A stretch of DNA of 56,881 nt, from assembly GCA_937934655.1 (NCBI GenBank), contig CALGZB010000170.1:1-56881 (forward strand), read 5' to 3'. The stretch comes from an uncultured Acidimicrobiales bacterium. GTDB lineage: Bacteria > Actinomycetota > Acidimicrobiia > Acidimicrobiales > SHLQ01. Below, in pieces: positions 41,185 through 49,876 of this stretch. The notes under the pieces are model-generated. The model saw only the letters and a list, made by a program, of their open reading frames with translations. It searched no databases and was not told where the DNA came from. How positions within the stretch are numbered: position 1 is the stretch's first letter; the number at the start of each line of letters is the position of its first letter. The translations under genes and the position numbers were made by a program.

Positions 41185-41856
41185 GTGCTGACCTCCCACG
41201 GAGGCCGACGGTCCTCGCTTACCGCGCTCATTTACCCGCTTCCAGAGAGCGAAATTCTGGTTCCGGGCGAAAAGGTGTACTACCGAGAGCGCGCCCATTG
41301 GACGTCGCTCTTCCCCTATCTCGCCGAAACCGTCTCGATCCTTATCTTGTTGATGGTCGGCCTTGAAGGAATGCCCCGGGGCTGGGGATTCACCGCTGGT
41401 GTCGTGGTCTTTGGTTCCTTGGTCGTCGTCGTCCGGCTGTTCCAGACGCGGGAATGGAACTGGACCGAGGGCATACTCCTTGGCTGTACTGCGCTCATCG
41501 CGTTTGGCATGACGTCGGGCTCAATCGGCGGCATAGCCGTGCTCGTAGGCCTCGGCGCACTCATTCGACTCGTTGCCCACTACCTGCGCTGGGCGTTCTA
41601 CGAGGATCGCTACATCACCAATCGGCGGATTCTTGAAACCACGGGTTTCTTCGGATCGAGAATCTCCTCGATGCCACTCGGTCGCGTCACCGATATCAGC
41701 CTCACTCGAAGCGTGTTTGGCGAGGTGTTTGACTTCGGCACGCTCCGGGTTGAAAGCGCCGGCCAGGATCAGGCCCTTGGCACCATCTCGTACCTGGTGG
41801 AACCCGAAGTCTTCCATGAAACCATCGTGCTACTTTCAACCGAAACCCACGCCTGA
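41185..41856 (+). CDS. Bacterial PH-domain membrane protein
   Basis: A 223-residue protein with an N-terminal segment typical of YdbS/YdbT-type proteins (LVPGEKVYYRERAHW) and membrane spans around residues 45-65, 70-90 and 100-125. A C-terminal bacterial PH domain follows (DRYITNRRILETTGFFGSRISSMPLGRVTDISLTRSVFGEVFDFGTLRVESAG). Its role is not known; related proteins occur in membrane stress systems. GTG start with GAGG upstream. Confidence 0.78.
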   Translation: MLTSHGGRRSSLTALIYPLPESEILVPGEKVYYRERAHWTSLFPYLAETVSILILLMVGLEGMPRGWGFTAGVVVFGSLVVVVRLFQTREWNWTEGILLGCTALIAFGMTSGSIGGIAVLVGLGALIRLVAHYLRWAFYEDRYITNRRILETTGFFGSRISSMPLGRVTDISLTRSVFGEVFDFGTLRVESAGQDQALGTISYLVEPEVFHETIVLLSTETHA

Positions 41857-42069
41857 CAGGAAACCCTTACTCCCATCGCTCCGCATCGAAGGAGCATCGC
41901 CTACCGAACCCTATGATCCGTCGACGGGTTCGGTCGTCATTACGCTTCCCGATGCTGGTTACGCAGCCAGGTAAGCTCTCTCGAGGCGATACGGTGGCGT
42001 CAAGCGGTACTGAAACGGACTAGGCGCCGCGCGAAACACCACCACTATCGGAGCACCCGGGAGCGAACC

Positions 42070-42486
42070 ATGGCCGAGAAGACCTTCACCGACGACGAAC
42101 TACGCGAACGGCTGAGCCCTGGCCAATACCAGGTCACCCAGCAAGCCGGAACCGAGCGAGCGTTCACCGGCGAATACTGGGACTGCAAAGACGACGGCAC
42201 CTACCACTGCATCGTTTGTGACGAAGCCCTGTTTGCTAGCGACACCAAGTACGAATCCAACTCGGGTTGGCCCAGCTTCTACAAGGCGATGGACGACGCA
42301 AACGTCGACCGCATCGTCGATGAGTCCCATGGAATGATCCGCACTGAAGCCGTCTGCGGCTCCTGTGGGGCTCACCTTGGCCATGTGTTTCCCGATGGAC
42401 CGCAGCCCACTGGCGAGCGCTTCTGCATGAACTCAGCATCACTGAGACTGGATCGAACCTCCGAAGAGGGCGACACCCCGGCATAG
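42070..42486 (+). CDS. msrB: Peptide-methionine (R)-S-oxide reductase
   Basis: Repairs oxidised methionine in proteins. The 138 residues contain the two zinc-binding pairs (Cys47/Cys50 in CIVC and Cys96/Cys99 in CGSC), SNSGWPSF, GHVFPDGP, and the catalytic Cys119 in RFCMNSASL. GGGAG precedes the ATG. The 213-bp gap upstream shows no gene. Short repeats lie downstream, before the convergent transglutaminase gene. Confidence 0.96.
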   Translation: MAEKTFTDDELRERLSPGQYQVTQQAGTERAFTGEYWDCKDDGTYHCIVCDEALFASDTKYESNSGWPSFYKAMDDANVDRIVDESHGMIRTEAVCGSCGAHLGHVFPDGPQPTGERFCMNSASLRLDRTSEEGDTPA

Positions 42487-42487
42487 A

Positions 42488-42523
42488 AAGCAGAGCGTCA
42501 GAGGGATAGCAAGCAGAGCGTCA
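42488..42523. repeat. Two 13-bp direct repeats after msrB
   Basis: AAGCAGAGCGTCA occurs at 42488-42500 and 42511-42523 (23-bp period) in the gap between convergent msrB and the transglutaminase gene. Confidence 0.8.
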
Positions 42524-42542
42524 ACGGGAGAGAGATGGCGCG

Positions 42543-44363
42543 TTAACGGCGTGGCGTTTCGAGCTCTTTGAGCAGGTTTTCGCAGCGTTGCTGATCGGCT
42601 GCTGATTCCCCCTCGGGCGAGAACATTGCGCGATTCATGATGTCGCCGAGTTCAAGAAGTTCTTCGCGCCCGCTCCTCTTCCCGAGGACCTCGGCGTACC
42701 GACCCAGTGCTTCGCCTGGCTGCCGGGCGCGCCCGGCATCTCGGCCAAGTTGTTCCAGCCGCTCCGCAGCGTGATCCCGCCAGCTCTTTGACCGATGGCG
42801 AATCAGGCGCATGAAGAGTGCTCCAGCAGCGACGAGAATGATGGCGAACAGAACTGCCGCAATGATGGTCACCACCGGGACCGTTGCACCGGTTTCGGCC
42901 ACTGCCTCTGGTCGTGGGCCTGACAGCGGCACCTCGGCGGTCGGGTCAAACCCCTGCCAGCCGGCCCCGGGGAAGTAGATCTCGGTCCACGCGTGAGCAT
43001 CGCGACCGCGAACTGTCCAGGTGCCACGGAACCGGTCGAAGTCGTTTGGCACATAACCAACGGCGAGGCGTGCCGGTATTCCCAGCGAGCGAACCATGAC
43101 GGCTAAGGCGGTGCCGATTTGTTCGCAGAACCCCACCTTGTCGACGAAGAGCAATTGTTCGACCGCGTCAGCGCCAGCGGGCAACGCCGGGATGTCGGTG
43201 TCGTACACGATGTTGGCGCCCATCCAAGCTTCGAGGGCCCGCACCTTGTCGTATGTCGTTGGTGCATCGGCGGTAATTCGCTGCGCAAGTTCGCGTACCC
43301 GAGGCGTGGTCTCGACCTCGACGTATTGATCAAGAATTGGAGCCGGAATCGACCGGGTGAGCGGGTCGGCGGCCCGAAGGAGATCAGCGGTCACAAACGG
43401 ACGCTCGCTCACGACGGTGTACTGCGAGCCCGCCGCGAGGTCGATTGGTGCACGAATAGAGTCGTCGCCGAACTGAGCGAAACGATCGACCGGGTGGTCG
43501 ATCGACACGATATCGGGGGCCCCGAAGACCACGTCGGAGCCATCTTGTTCGAGCGTAAACGTCTGGGTGATGACCTCACCGATCTCCCCACTGTTACTGC
43601 CGACCGAGGTCAACCCGGACGCATCTGCGTTGAGGGTTCGGGCCACCACATCGGAGCGTTCAGAACGACGCCAGACCCGGCCGTCCCACTCATCGAATGT
43701 TTGCCCTCGCCAGAAACTCGGGGTGTTGGCTTGCACTCGCATGACCACCTCATCGCCCAGGTCACCCCGAGCGGCGGTATCCATTTGGTCGGTGAACCCC
43801 CAGTACGGCTGGACGCCATCGCCCTGTCCCCCGAAGATCGACCCCGATTGGGCGGAGGGACTTCCGAAGACCGTCATGACCGGAGCAAGGACTGCCGCAA
43901 TCACTCCGAGCAATACCGCAGCTTGGACCAGATCTCGGCCAATGAGCTTCACCGAGGCACGATGCGCCCCAGAGCGGGCACCGACACGTGTTGCCAACGT
44001 GATGTGGGTGTGGCGGATTGCGAGAAGCGCAAGAATGAACAGTGCGATTCCTGGTTTGAGCGGGATCCCGCTTTCGCCTCGGACCGGCGAGAGGATGATC
44101 GCGAAGATCCACCCGGGGATCCCGATGCCGCTCGCCGACGAAAATATCGACGAGAGTCCGGCGCTCAGCACGACGACGATTGCGGCCACGATCAGGAGAA
44201 GCGGGATAGGTTCGGGCAAGAACTGTGCGGTCCACGAAAACGTGGCCGCGATGAAAAGCTTTGGAATGAGAGCGATCGTGAGGTCTGCGGCAACCCAGCC
44301 CCGACGCTTGACCTTTTGCGGCTCGGTCCGCGACCGACCGGTCGTCGCTGCGGGGTTACCCAT
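42543..44363 (-). CDS. Membrane-anchored transglutaminase-like protein (TgpA family)
   Basis: A 606-residue protein with about five N-terminal membrane spans (from ADLTIALIPKLFIAA to QAAVLLGVIAAVLAPVM). A large extracytoplasmic region follows with the transglutaminase core: VGFCEQIGTALAVMVRSLGIPARLAVGYV (Cys), RDAHAWTEIYFPGAGWQGFDPT (His, Asp). Then come one more span (VVTIIAAVLFAIILVAAGALF) and a cytoplasmic DUF4129-like tail with E/R-rich helices. ATG at 44363 overlaps the DUF58 stop by 8 nt. It forms the last gene of the moxR-DUF58-tgpA operon; its substrate is unknown. Confidence 0.88.
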   Translation of the reverse strand: MGNPAATTGRSRTEPQKVKRRGWVAADLTIALIPKLFIAATFSWTAQFLPEPIPLLLIVAAIVVVLSAGLSSIFSSASGIGIPGWIFAIILSPVRGESGIPLKPGIALFILALLAIRHTHITLATRVGARSGAHRASVKLIGRDLVQAAVLLGVIAAVLAPVMTVFGSPSAQSGSIFGGQGDGVQPYWGFTDQMDTAARGDLGDEVVMRVQANTPSFWRGQTFDEWDGRVWRRSERSDVVARTLNADASGLTSVGSNSGEIGEVITQTFTLEQDGSDVVFGAPDIVSIDHPVDRFAQFGDDSIRAPIDLAAGSQYTVVSERPFVTADLLRAADPLTRSIPAPILDQYVEVETTPRVRELAQRITADAPTTYDKVRALEAWMGANIVYDTDIPALPAGADAVEQLLFVDKVGFCEQIGTALAVMVRSLGIPARLAVGYVPNDFDRFRGTWTVRGRDAHAWTEIYFPGAGWQGFDPTAEVPLSGPRPEAVAETGATVPVVTIIAAVLFAIILVAAGALFMRLIRHRSKSWRDHAAERLEQLGRDAGRARQPGEALGRYAEVLGKRSGREELLELGDIMNRAMFSPEGESAADQQRCENLLKELETPRR

Positions 44364-45396
44364 GCTCGCCAATCCAACTATCGCCGTTTGGGCCAACGAG
44401 GAACACCGCTGCGCCAGCTTGGGTCGTCTCGGGCTGGCCGCGAAGGTCATCGCCTGCCACGACAGCTGCGAGTCGGGCGATAACTTCGGTTTCGTTTCGT
44501 ACCGGTGTGGTTCGGATCTGGCTCGAACGCGACGCTGGCGGCGGTTGCGGTTTCCCGAACCGTGCTGGCTTTGCGGCAGTGCGAGCGTCGAAGGTGACGG
44601 CCTCGCCGTGGTTTGTAACGAGTCGTACCGTGCGTCCCTGACGGAGGGCCTCTATGGCATAACCAGCGGTGCGTCGGATGGCTTCTTCGCTTCGTTGATC
44701 GACGCCCGCATTCGCCACCTTCGGGACGTGCACGGCCAACACAACTTCCCGCTCCACGGTGCCCTCGAGTTCGCGCACCATGAGTTCGCCCGAGCGGGCC
44801 GAGGCCTTCCAGGCAACCAGCGCTTGTCCGTCGCCTCGACGATAGGGACGAACCGAGCGAGTGAGATCTGAGCCGCGGCTGACCGCGTCGTGACTCGGCG
44901 ACTCTTCGTCAGAAGGTGCATCGAGAACCCGCTTCGCTTCTGTCGGCGTCGGCCCGACGTGCATTCCTCCGGGGATTGCGGTGTGGAACCGACGTCGGCA
45001 CGAGGCGATACCGAGAGGCCCGATAACCGTCATCTCACCCGCAAGATGGTGATGCACTCCTCGACGGTCGAATCGGGCGATCAGCGATGTACCTTCGCCG
45101 ATCCGGATGCCCTCGGCATCTCCGGCAACGGTGGTTACAGCAAGGAGAGAACCCGCTGGCGAGGCGCTCGCGATGTCGAGACGACACGGCTCGCCGATGA
45201 GGGTCACGCGTGGCGTCACGACCGTGATCTCGGGGCTTCGCATTCGCAGGTACGCCACCGTTGCATCGAGGAAGGCAGCGAGCCATCCGGCAACGATGAT
45301 GCCAAGCAACATCACAAATCCACTTGCATTCCAGAGACGATAGAGCGGCAAAGTAATGACGGCGAGAGTGGTGAAAAGGCTCGACGCCGGCATCAT
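44356..45396 (-). CDS. DUF58 (von Willebrand A-like) membrane protein
   Basis: A 346-residue protein with two N-terminal membrane segments (LFTTLAVITLPLYRLWN, GFVMLLGIIVAGWLAAFL). A beta-rich region follows, then the DUF58 core with SRGSDLTRSVRPYRRGDGQALVAWKASARSGELMVRELEGT, where family members normally read RxYxxGDxxRxIxWxxxAR. Such proteins pair with MoxR ATPases and a transglutaminase, as here. ATG at 45396 has GGAG 10 nt upstream. A GTG at 45465 is possible. Confidence 0.86.
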   Translation of the reverse strand: MMPASSLFTTLAVITLPLYRLWNASGFVMLLGIIVAGWLAAFLDATVAYLRMRSPEITVVTPRVTLIGEPCRLDIASASPAGSLLAVTTVAGDAEGIRIGEGTSLIARFDRRGVHHHLAGEMTVIGPLGIASCRRRFHTAIPGGMHVGPTPTEAKRVLDAPSDEESPSHDAVSRGSDLTRSVRPYRRGDGQALVAWKASARSGELMVRELEGTVEREVVLAVHVPKVANAGVDQRSEEAIRRTAGYAIEALRQGRTVRLVTNHGEAVTFDARTAAKPARFGKPQPPPASRSSQIRTTPVRNETEVIARLAAVVAGDDLRGQPETTQAGAAVFLVGPNGDSWIGEHG

Positions 45397-45479
45397 GAGC
45401 CGACCGCTCCAGGCGGTAGTGCTGGGATCGCTGGGATCCCTCGGATTGCTGGCCCCTTTCTGCACGACTGGAAAGTGGC

Positions 45480-46439
45480 TTACTTGCTCGGTGCCGGTAC
45501 GGCAACCGTGCTGATGATTTCGCGGACCCACGCTGCTGCAACCGGAAGGGGTTCATGCGGGCGCGCTCGATGAGCCAAGACAAACGGTGCGGCATCGGCG
45601 ATATCTTCGGGCACTACGTACGAGCGGTCGCGCAGCGCCGCCATCGACCGAGAAACCGCCATCAACGATTGGGTAGCCCTTGTGCTGAGTACCTGATTGC
45701 CCTGGCCGGTGATGCGAATAGCCCCCACGATGTCGAGCGCGTATTCAAGTACCGGCTCGGCCACATGAAAACTACTGATCCTCGATCGGAGCTCGCCAAA
45801 ACTCTCCGCCGAAAGCACGGGTTGCAGCGCTCCTACGGCGTCTCGTCCACCCGTGCCCTGCAACAAGCTGCGTTCGACATCGCGGCTTGGCAGACCGAGC
45901 GAAATCGCAACGCCGAACCGGTCGCGCTGTCCCTCGACCAGCGGAAACGTCCCAGCATGATCCATCGGGTTCTGCGTAGCGACAACAAAGAAGGGTGCCG
46001 GCAATCGATACGTGCGTCCATCGACACTCACCTGCTGTTCGGCCATTGCCTCAAGCAGAGCCGATTGGGCACGGGGTGTCGATCGGTTCAGTTCGTCGAA
46101 GAGCAGCACGTTGGTGAATATCGGTCCGTGGTGAAACTCCCACGACCGTTTCTCAGCGTTGAAGGTATTGACGCCAACAATGTCGGAAGGCAGCAAGTCG
46201 GGAGAACCTTGAAGCCGGCTAAAGCGGCCCGCCAAGAGTCGGCTGAGTGCGCTCGCCAGGACGGTCTTGCCCACGCCGGGTTCGTCCTCGAGCATGAGGT
46301 GCGATCCAGCGAGCAGGGCGGCTACCGCAAGTTCTACCTGGCGACGTTTGCCAAGCAGAACCGTTTCGACGGCGTCGACAAGGGTGCGCGGAAGTGGCGC
46401 CGTTGACGGCGCTTCTCCCAGCTCTTGGGTCAAAGTCAT
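45480..46439 (-). CDS. MoxR-family AAA+ ATPase
   Basis: A 319-residue chaperone-type ATPase. Walker A reads DEPGVGKTVLASAL, Walker B NVLLFDELNRSTPRAQSALLEAM, sensor 1 VATQNPMDHAGTFPL, and ALRDRSYVVPEDI lies in the C-terminal lid. ATG at 46439 (MTLTQELGEA) is chosen over a long frame to 46613 whose N-terminus has no family match. It is upstream of the DUF58 and transglutaminase genes, the usual order of this operon. Confidence 0.9.
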   Translation of the reverse strand: MTLTQELGEAPSTAPLPRTLVDAVETVLLGKRRQVELAVAALLAGSHLMLEDEPGVGKTVLASALSRLLAGRFSRLQGSPDLLPSDIVGVNTFNAEKRSWEFHHGPIFTNVLLFDELNRSTPRAQSALLEAMAEQQVSVDGRTYRLPAPFFVVATQNPMDHAGTFPLVEGQRDRFGVAISLGLPSRDVERSLLQGTGGRDAVGALQPVLSAESFGELRSRISSFHVAEPVLEYALDIVGAIRITGQGNQVLSTRATQSLMAVSRSMAALRDRSYVVPEDIADAAPFVLAHRARPHEPLPVAAAWVREIISTVAVPAPSK

Positions 46440-46477
46440 GTTCTTGTATCGACATGTTCGTAACCGCTTCTTGAGGG

Positions 46478-47743
46478 TTAGCTCGCTGTCTGCAGCCGCA
46501 ACCTGAGCGCGTTGAGCACGGTTATGGTTGCGTACTGCCGCAACCGGTTCCGGTCGGAGGGAAACGTCACTTCGAGACACTCGGCGTTGCCATCGACCAG
46601 GGTTGCGAGCCACAGGGTGCTCAGACCGTTCTCACCAGCGGTTGCCGGGCCGCTGGCCACCGCCGTATCGGTTCCAAGCCGCTCCCCTACTGCCACAACA
46701 AGCGCCCGTGCACCGGCCTCGCCTTCGAGGCTTTCGGTGGTTCCCACGAGCGTCGCCGCCATCGCCTCGTTTTGGGGCACCACGCTACCGATGAGGACGT
46801 CGCCGGCTCCGGGAACATCGAGGAGACGGGAGGTAAGCAGCCCTCCCGTAGCCATCTCGGCGGCGCTAACCGTGAGGTTCATCGACCGAAGCGTTGCAAG
46901 AACCACGGCTTCCATGTTTTGGGGCACTGTGGCCCGGGTTTGAGCATCGTCCACCCCGAACACGATTGGCCCCACGATGCTGCGGACTCTTGCTTCTTCG
47001 TCGTCGAGGAGGACTTTCACGGCGTTGTCGTCGGCGGCCTTGGCGGTAAGCCGGATCTTTAGGCCCTCTATCCCACTGGCGTTGAACGCCAGCGTGACGC
47101 CAACCCCCGGGTCGTCGAGCCGGGCGATCTCCTCGGCCAGCATCTCACCCAAGTTTGATTCGCCGACGCCCCAGGTACGCAAAGTCCGCGAGGCAATGGT
47201 GGCGGTTTCGCCGGAGCGACCGATGAGGTCGGGGACGACCGTGCCGAGCATCATCTCGTGCATCTCGTAGGGGACGCCCGGCATCGCGTAGATCACACAC
47301 GTCTCGTCGGGCTCGTCACCAACTGGCACCACGAGTCCAGCCGCGGTCCCGGGCTGCTGCTCCATGGGCCAGCCGCCGTCGGGCACGTCGGCCTGCGACA
47401 GGTTGCTCTCGGGCATCTCTTGACCGCGAGACGAATACATTTCTCGAATTTTGACCACCAGCTCGTCGCTTCGAACCAGTGGGCGTCCCGTGAGCTCGGC
47501 GATGATGTCGCGGGTGATGTCGTCGTGCGTTGGGCCAAGGCCACCCGTGATGAGCACGGCATCGGAGCGTTCGATCGCTTGGCCGATGACCGTTCGCATT
47601 CGGTCGGGATTGTCGCCGACCTTGGTTTGATAGTGCGAGTTGATTCCCGCAAGGGCCAGTTGCTCGCCGATCCAGGAAGAATTTGTATCGACGATCTGCC
47701 CGAGGAGCAGTTCGGTTCCGACGGCAACAACCTCAACGTTCAT
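46478..47743 (-). CDS. cinA: CinA-family protein with degenerate C-terminal amidase domain
   Basis: The N-terminal molybdopterin-binding-fold domain, probably a NAD-metabolite pyrophosphatase, is intact: VAVGTELLLGQIVDTNSSWIG, ITGGLGPTHDDITRD, MPGVPYEM. The C-terminal NMN amidase domain should read AESCTGG at its active site but reads SAAEMATGGLL (about residue 295), so the catalytic Ser and neighbouring Cys are replaced by Met and Ala. The later ISGIAGPxGG motif is also altered (VASGPATAGENG). Length 421 is normal. The start follows TAACCT by 6 nt, suggesting a leaderless mRNA despite the nearby pgsA. Confidence 0.88.
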   Translation of the reverse strand: MNVEVVAVGTELLLGQIVDTNSSWIGEQLALAGINSHYQTKVGDNPDRMRTVIGQAIERSDAVLITGGLGPTHDDITRDIIAELTGRPLVRSDELVVKIREMYSSRGQEMPESNLSQADVPDGGWPMEQQPGTAAGLVVPVGDEPDETCVIYAMPGVPYEMHEMMLGTVVPDLIGRSGETATIASRTLRTWGVGESNLGEMLAEEIARLDDPGVGVTLAFNASGIEGLKIRLTAKAADDNAVKVLLDDEEARVRSIVGPIVFGVDDAQTRATVPQNMEAVVLATLRSMNLTVSAAEMATGGLLTSRLLDVPGAGDVLIGSVVPQNEAMAATLVGTTESLEGEAGARALVVAVGERLGTDTAVASGPATAGENGLSTLWLATLVDGNAECLEVTFPSDRNRLRQYATITVLNALRLRLQTAS

Positions 47744-47749
47744 GAGGTG

Positions 47750-47755
47750 AGGTTA
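47750..47755 (-). promoter_or_regulatory. -10 element of cinA
   Basis: TAACCT on the minus strand, 6 nt before the cinA ATG, in the 19-bp gap after pgsA. It would give a separate leaderless cinA transcript. Confidence 0.45.
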
Positions 47756-47762
47756 CTGGGTC

Positions 47763-48338
47763 TTAGCTCGTGGACGCGTACGAACGGCTGCCGTCGCGGA
47801 GATACATATACCCGGTGTAGAGCGTGAGCCCAACGGCGATCCAAAGCCACAGGGTGACGACCCAGCGGGTGTTCTCGAACGGCGGGGCCACAGCGATGAG
47901 CAGCGCCACGCCTTGGATCGTGGACTTCCACTTGGCTGCTTGCCGGGCCGGCACAACGACCGATTTTGTGGCGAGCCAGCTGCGCCACGCACTAATGCCT
48001 AGCTCGCGAATGGTGATGAGCACCACCGGCAACCACCAGTAGGCGCCAACCTTCCAGAGGGCGATACTCGCGCCGATCACTACGACCTTGTCGGCAAGTG
48101 GATCGAGAAACGACCCGGCCTTCGTAACGCCATGGGTGCGGGCAAGCCGACCATCGATGACGTCAGAAACGGCCAACAGCGTGCCGAGAACAACCGCTCC
48201 CCACGAGGTGCCAAGCGACTCTTCGTTGGCCAGAATCATCCAGAAGATGGCAGGCGAGGCAATGATGCGGCCAAGGGTCACCATGTTGGCGGCGTTCGAT
48301 ACGAACGCTCCTCCGTGGTGGATGACCTCAGCGATCAT
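47763..48338 (-). CDS. pgsA: CDP-diacylglycerol-glycerol-3-phosphate 3-phosphatidyltransferase
   Basis: Membrane enzyme of phosphatidylglycerol synthesis. The CDP-alcohol phosphotransferase motif is complete: SDVIDGRLARTHGVTKAGSFLDPLADK (D-G-x2-A-R-x8-G-x3-D-x3-D). Four or more hydrophobic spans fill the 191 residues. Its ATG overlaps the rimO stop as ATGA. The same rimO-pgsA-cinA order occurs in other actinobacteria. A paralogue making another phospholipid cannot be excluded. Confidence 0.92.
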   Translation of the reverse strand: MIAEVIHHGGAFVSNAANMVTLGRIIASPAIFWMILANEESLGTSWGAVVLGTLLAVSDVIDGRLARTHGVTKAGSFLDPLADKVVVIGASIALWKVGAYWWLPVVLITIRELGISAWRSWLATKSVVVPARQAAKWKSTIQGVALLIAVAPPFENTRWVVTLWLWIAVGLTLYTGYMYLRDGSRSYASTS

Positions 48339-49624
48339 CCCGGTGTGCCCTCTGCCGATTCTTCTTCGAGGATGCTGCCTTCAACGCCTTCGGCGAGCAG
48401 GTCTGGGCCCAGGGCCCCAGCGACCGTCACTGTGGTGAATTCACCGACAGGCAGGTCGATCGGCACGGCGACGATGCCGTCGATCTCTGGCGCCTCTCGA
48501 GTACTTCGGGCAATTCCTGGCTCATCCACAAGTACTTTGACCGTCTGGCCGATCATTTCGTCACGTTTTTTTGCGGTGATTCCATCTTGGATCTCGCGCA
48601 GCTCTGCCAAACGCTGATGCATAAGGTGAGAGTCGACCTCGCCGTCGAGGTCGACGGCGTAGGTTCCCTCTTCGGAGCTATAGGAGAAGAACCCGCACCA
48701 GTCGAGCTCGGCTTGCTCGACAAAGTCGATGAGCTGGTCGTGATCCTCTTCGGTTTCGCCCGGATACCCAACGATAAAGTTCGATCGGAACGCAGCCGTT
48801 GGTTCGCGAGTTCGGATGGCATCGATGCGCTCAAGAAAGCGTTCGCCATCGCCCCAGCGGCGCATTCGTCGCATCAATGGCGGCGAAACGTGCTGCAGTG
48901 AAAGATCGAAGTACGGAACCCCGGTGGCGCAAATGGCATCGATAAGCGCATCGTTAAGCTCCGACGGATACAGGTACAGCAGGCGAATCCAGTCGGTGCG
49001 CTCAGCGACCTGCTCGACCAGCTTCACCAGGTCCTTGGTGCCCTGTCCTTGGTCGCGGCCGTAGCTGGCAAGGTCTTGAGCGACTAGCACGATCTCTTTG
49101 GCTTGGAGCTGGTCGACCTCGGTAAGAATCGAGTCGATGCTTCGCGACCGCTGTGGACCACGGAAGGTCGGGATTGCACAGAACCCGCAGGCCCGGTCGC
49201 AACCCTCAGCGATCTTTACGTAGGCCCAAGGCCGGTCCGACGCTGGACGTGGGAGGTTCAACAGATCGAAACTTGGGAGTGGAGCCGAGCCGGGCTTCGC
49301 ACCGATGGACACTGGCACACCGAATCCGGCAACCTGGTCGGCTTCTGGCAACGCCTCGGCGAGTTCGGCGCCGTAGCGCTCAGCCATACAGCCGGTAACG
49401 ACGAGTTCGGCGTTTGGGTTCTCGTCGGAGATCGCCAGCACGGTATCGATGGACTCCTGGCGAGCCTCTTCGATAAACGCACAAGTGTTGACCACCACGA
49501 CATCGGCATCGCCCATGTCGTCGGCGGCTTGCATGCCGTCAGACAGCATCTTGCCGGCGAGCTTGTCAGAGTCAACCTGGTTCTTGGGGCAGCCGAGGGT
49601 CTCAATAAAGAAGGTTTGGCCCAT
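48335..49624 (-). CDS. rimO: Ribosomal protein S12 methylthiotransferase
   Basis: Radical-SAM enzyme that methylthiolates an Asp of ribosomal protein S12. The 429 residues begin MGQTFFIETLGCPKNQVDSD (family LGCPKN). They include VNTCAFIEEA, VTGCMAERYG, the SAM cluster CDRACGFCAIPTFRGPQRSR, and a C-terminal TRAM domain. The LGCPKN start and the RSR after the cluster separate it from MiaB, its paralogue at 37850. Its ATG overlaps the stop of the small upstream gene (TAATG). Confidence 0.95.
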   Translation of the reverse strand: MGQTFFIETLGCPKNQVDSDKLAGKMLSDGMQAADDMGDADVVVVNTCAFIEEARQESIDTVLAISDENPNAELVVTGCMAERYGAELAEALPEADQVAGFGVPVSIGAKPGSAPLPSFDLLNLPRPASDRPWAYVKIAEGCDRACGFCAIPTFRGPQRSRSIDSILTEVDQLQAKEIVLVAQDLASYGRDQGQGTKDLVKLVEQVAERTDWIRLLYLYPSELNDALIDAICATGVPYFDLSLQHVSPPLMRRMRRWGDGERFLERIDAIRTREPTAAFRSNFIVGYPGETEEDHDQLIDFVEQAELDWCGFFSYSSEEGTYAVDLDGEVDSHLMHQRLAELREIQDGITAKKRDEMIGQTVKVLVDEPGIARSTREAPEIDGIVAVPIDLPVGEFTTVTVAGALGPDLLAEGVEGSILEEESAEGTPG

Positions 49625-49851
49625 TAGAACTCCCCCGCTGCGCCGTTTGCTTTGGCGCGACGGTCAGCGGCGTACCACTGGGTCGCCGACACGATTGCGT
49701 AGGGAACGATGAGCAGCGCCACGTAGATCCAGTTTCGGGTGAGAAGAAAGAGAACGAAGGAGGTAATCACCAGCGCGACTAACCCAGCAAAGAACAGCCT
49801 GGTGAGGATTCGGATGTCGGCGGTGGAGTCGAGACCCCGGTCTTCGTACAC
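49624..49851 (-). CDS. Small two-span membrane protein
   Basis: A 75-residue protein of unknown function. After a charged N-terminus (YEDRGLDSTADIR) it has two hydrophobic spans, LFFAGLVALVITSFVLFLL and WIYVALLIVPYAIVSA, then a basic tail (ADRRAKANGAAGEF). GTG at 49851 is chosen because TAACCT ends 7 nt upstream. The longer frame to 49977 would overlap the antiporter gene. It is coupled to rimO through TAATG. Confidence 0.65.
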   Translation of the reverse strand: MYEDRGLDSTADIRILTRLFFAGLVALVITSFVLFLLTRNWIYVALLIVPYAIVSATQWYAADRRAKANGAAGEF

Positions 49852-49858
49852 GGGGTAG

Positions 49859-49864
49859 AGGTTA
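49859..49864 (-). promoter_or_regulatory. -10 element of the small membrane gene-rimO-pgsA unit
   Basis: TAACCT on the minus strand, 7 nt before the GTG at 49851, lies in the 25-bp gap after the antiporter gene. Leaderless spacing. Confidence 0.45.
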
Positions 49865-49876
49865 CCGGACCGAGTT

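Noticed and set aside
43119-44483. 454-codon plus-strand frame
   Set aside because: Antisense to the transglutaminase-like gene, whose Cys-His-Asp triad is visible.
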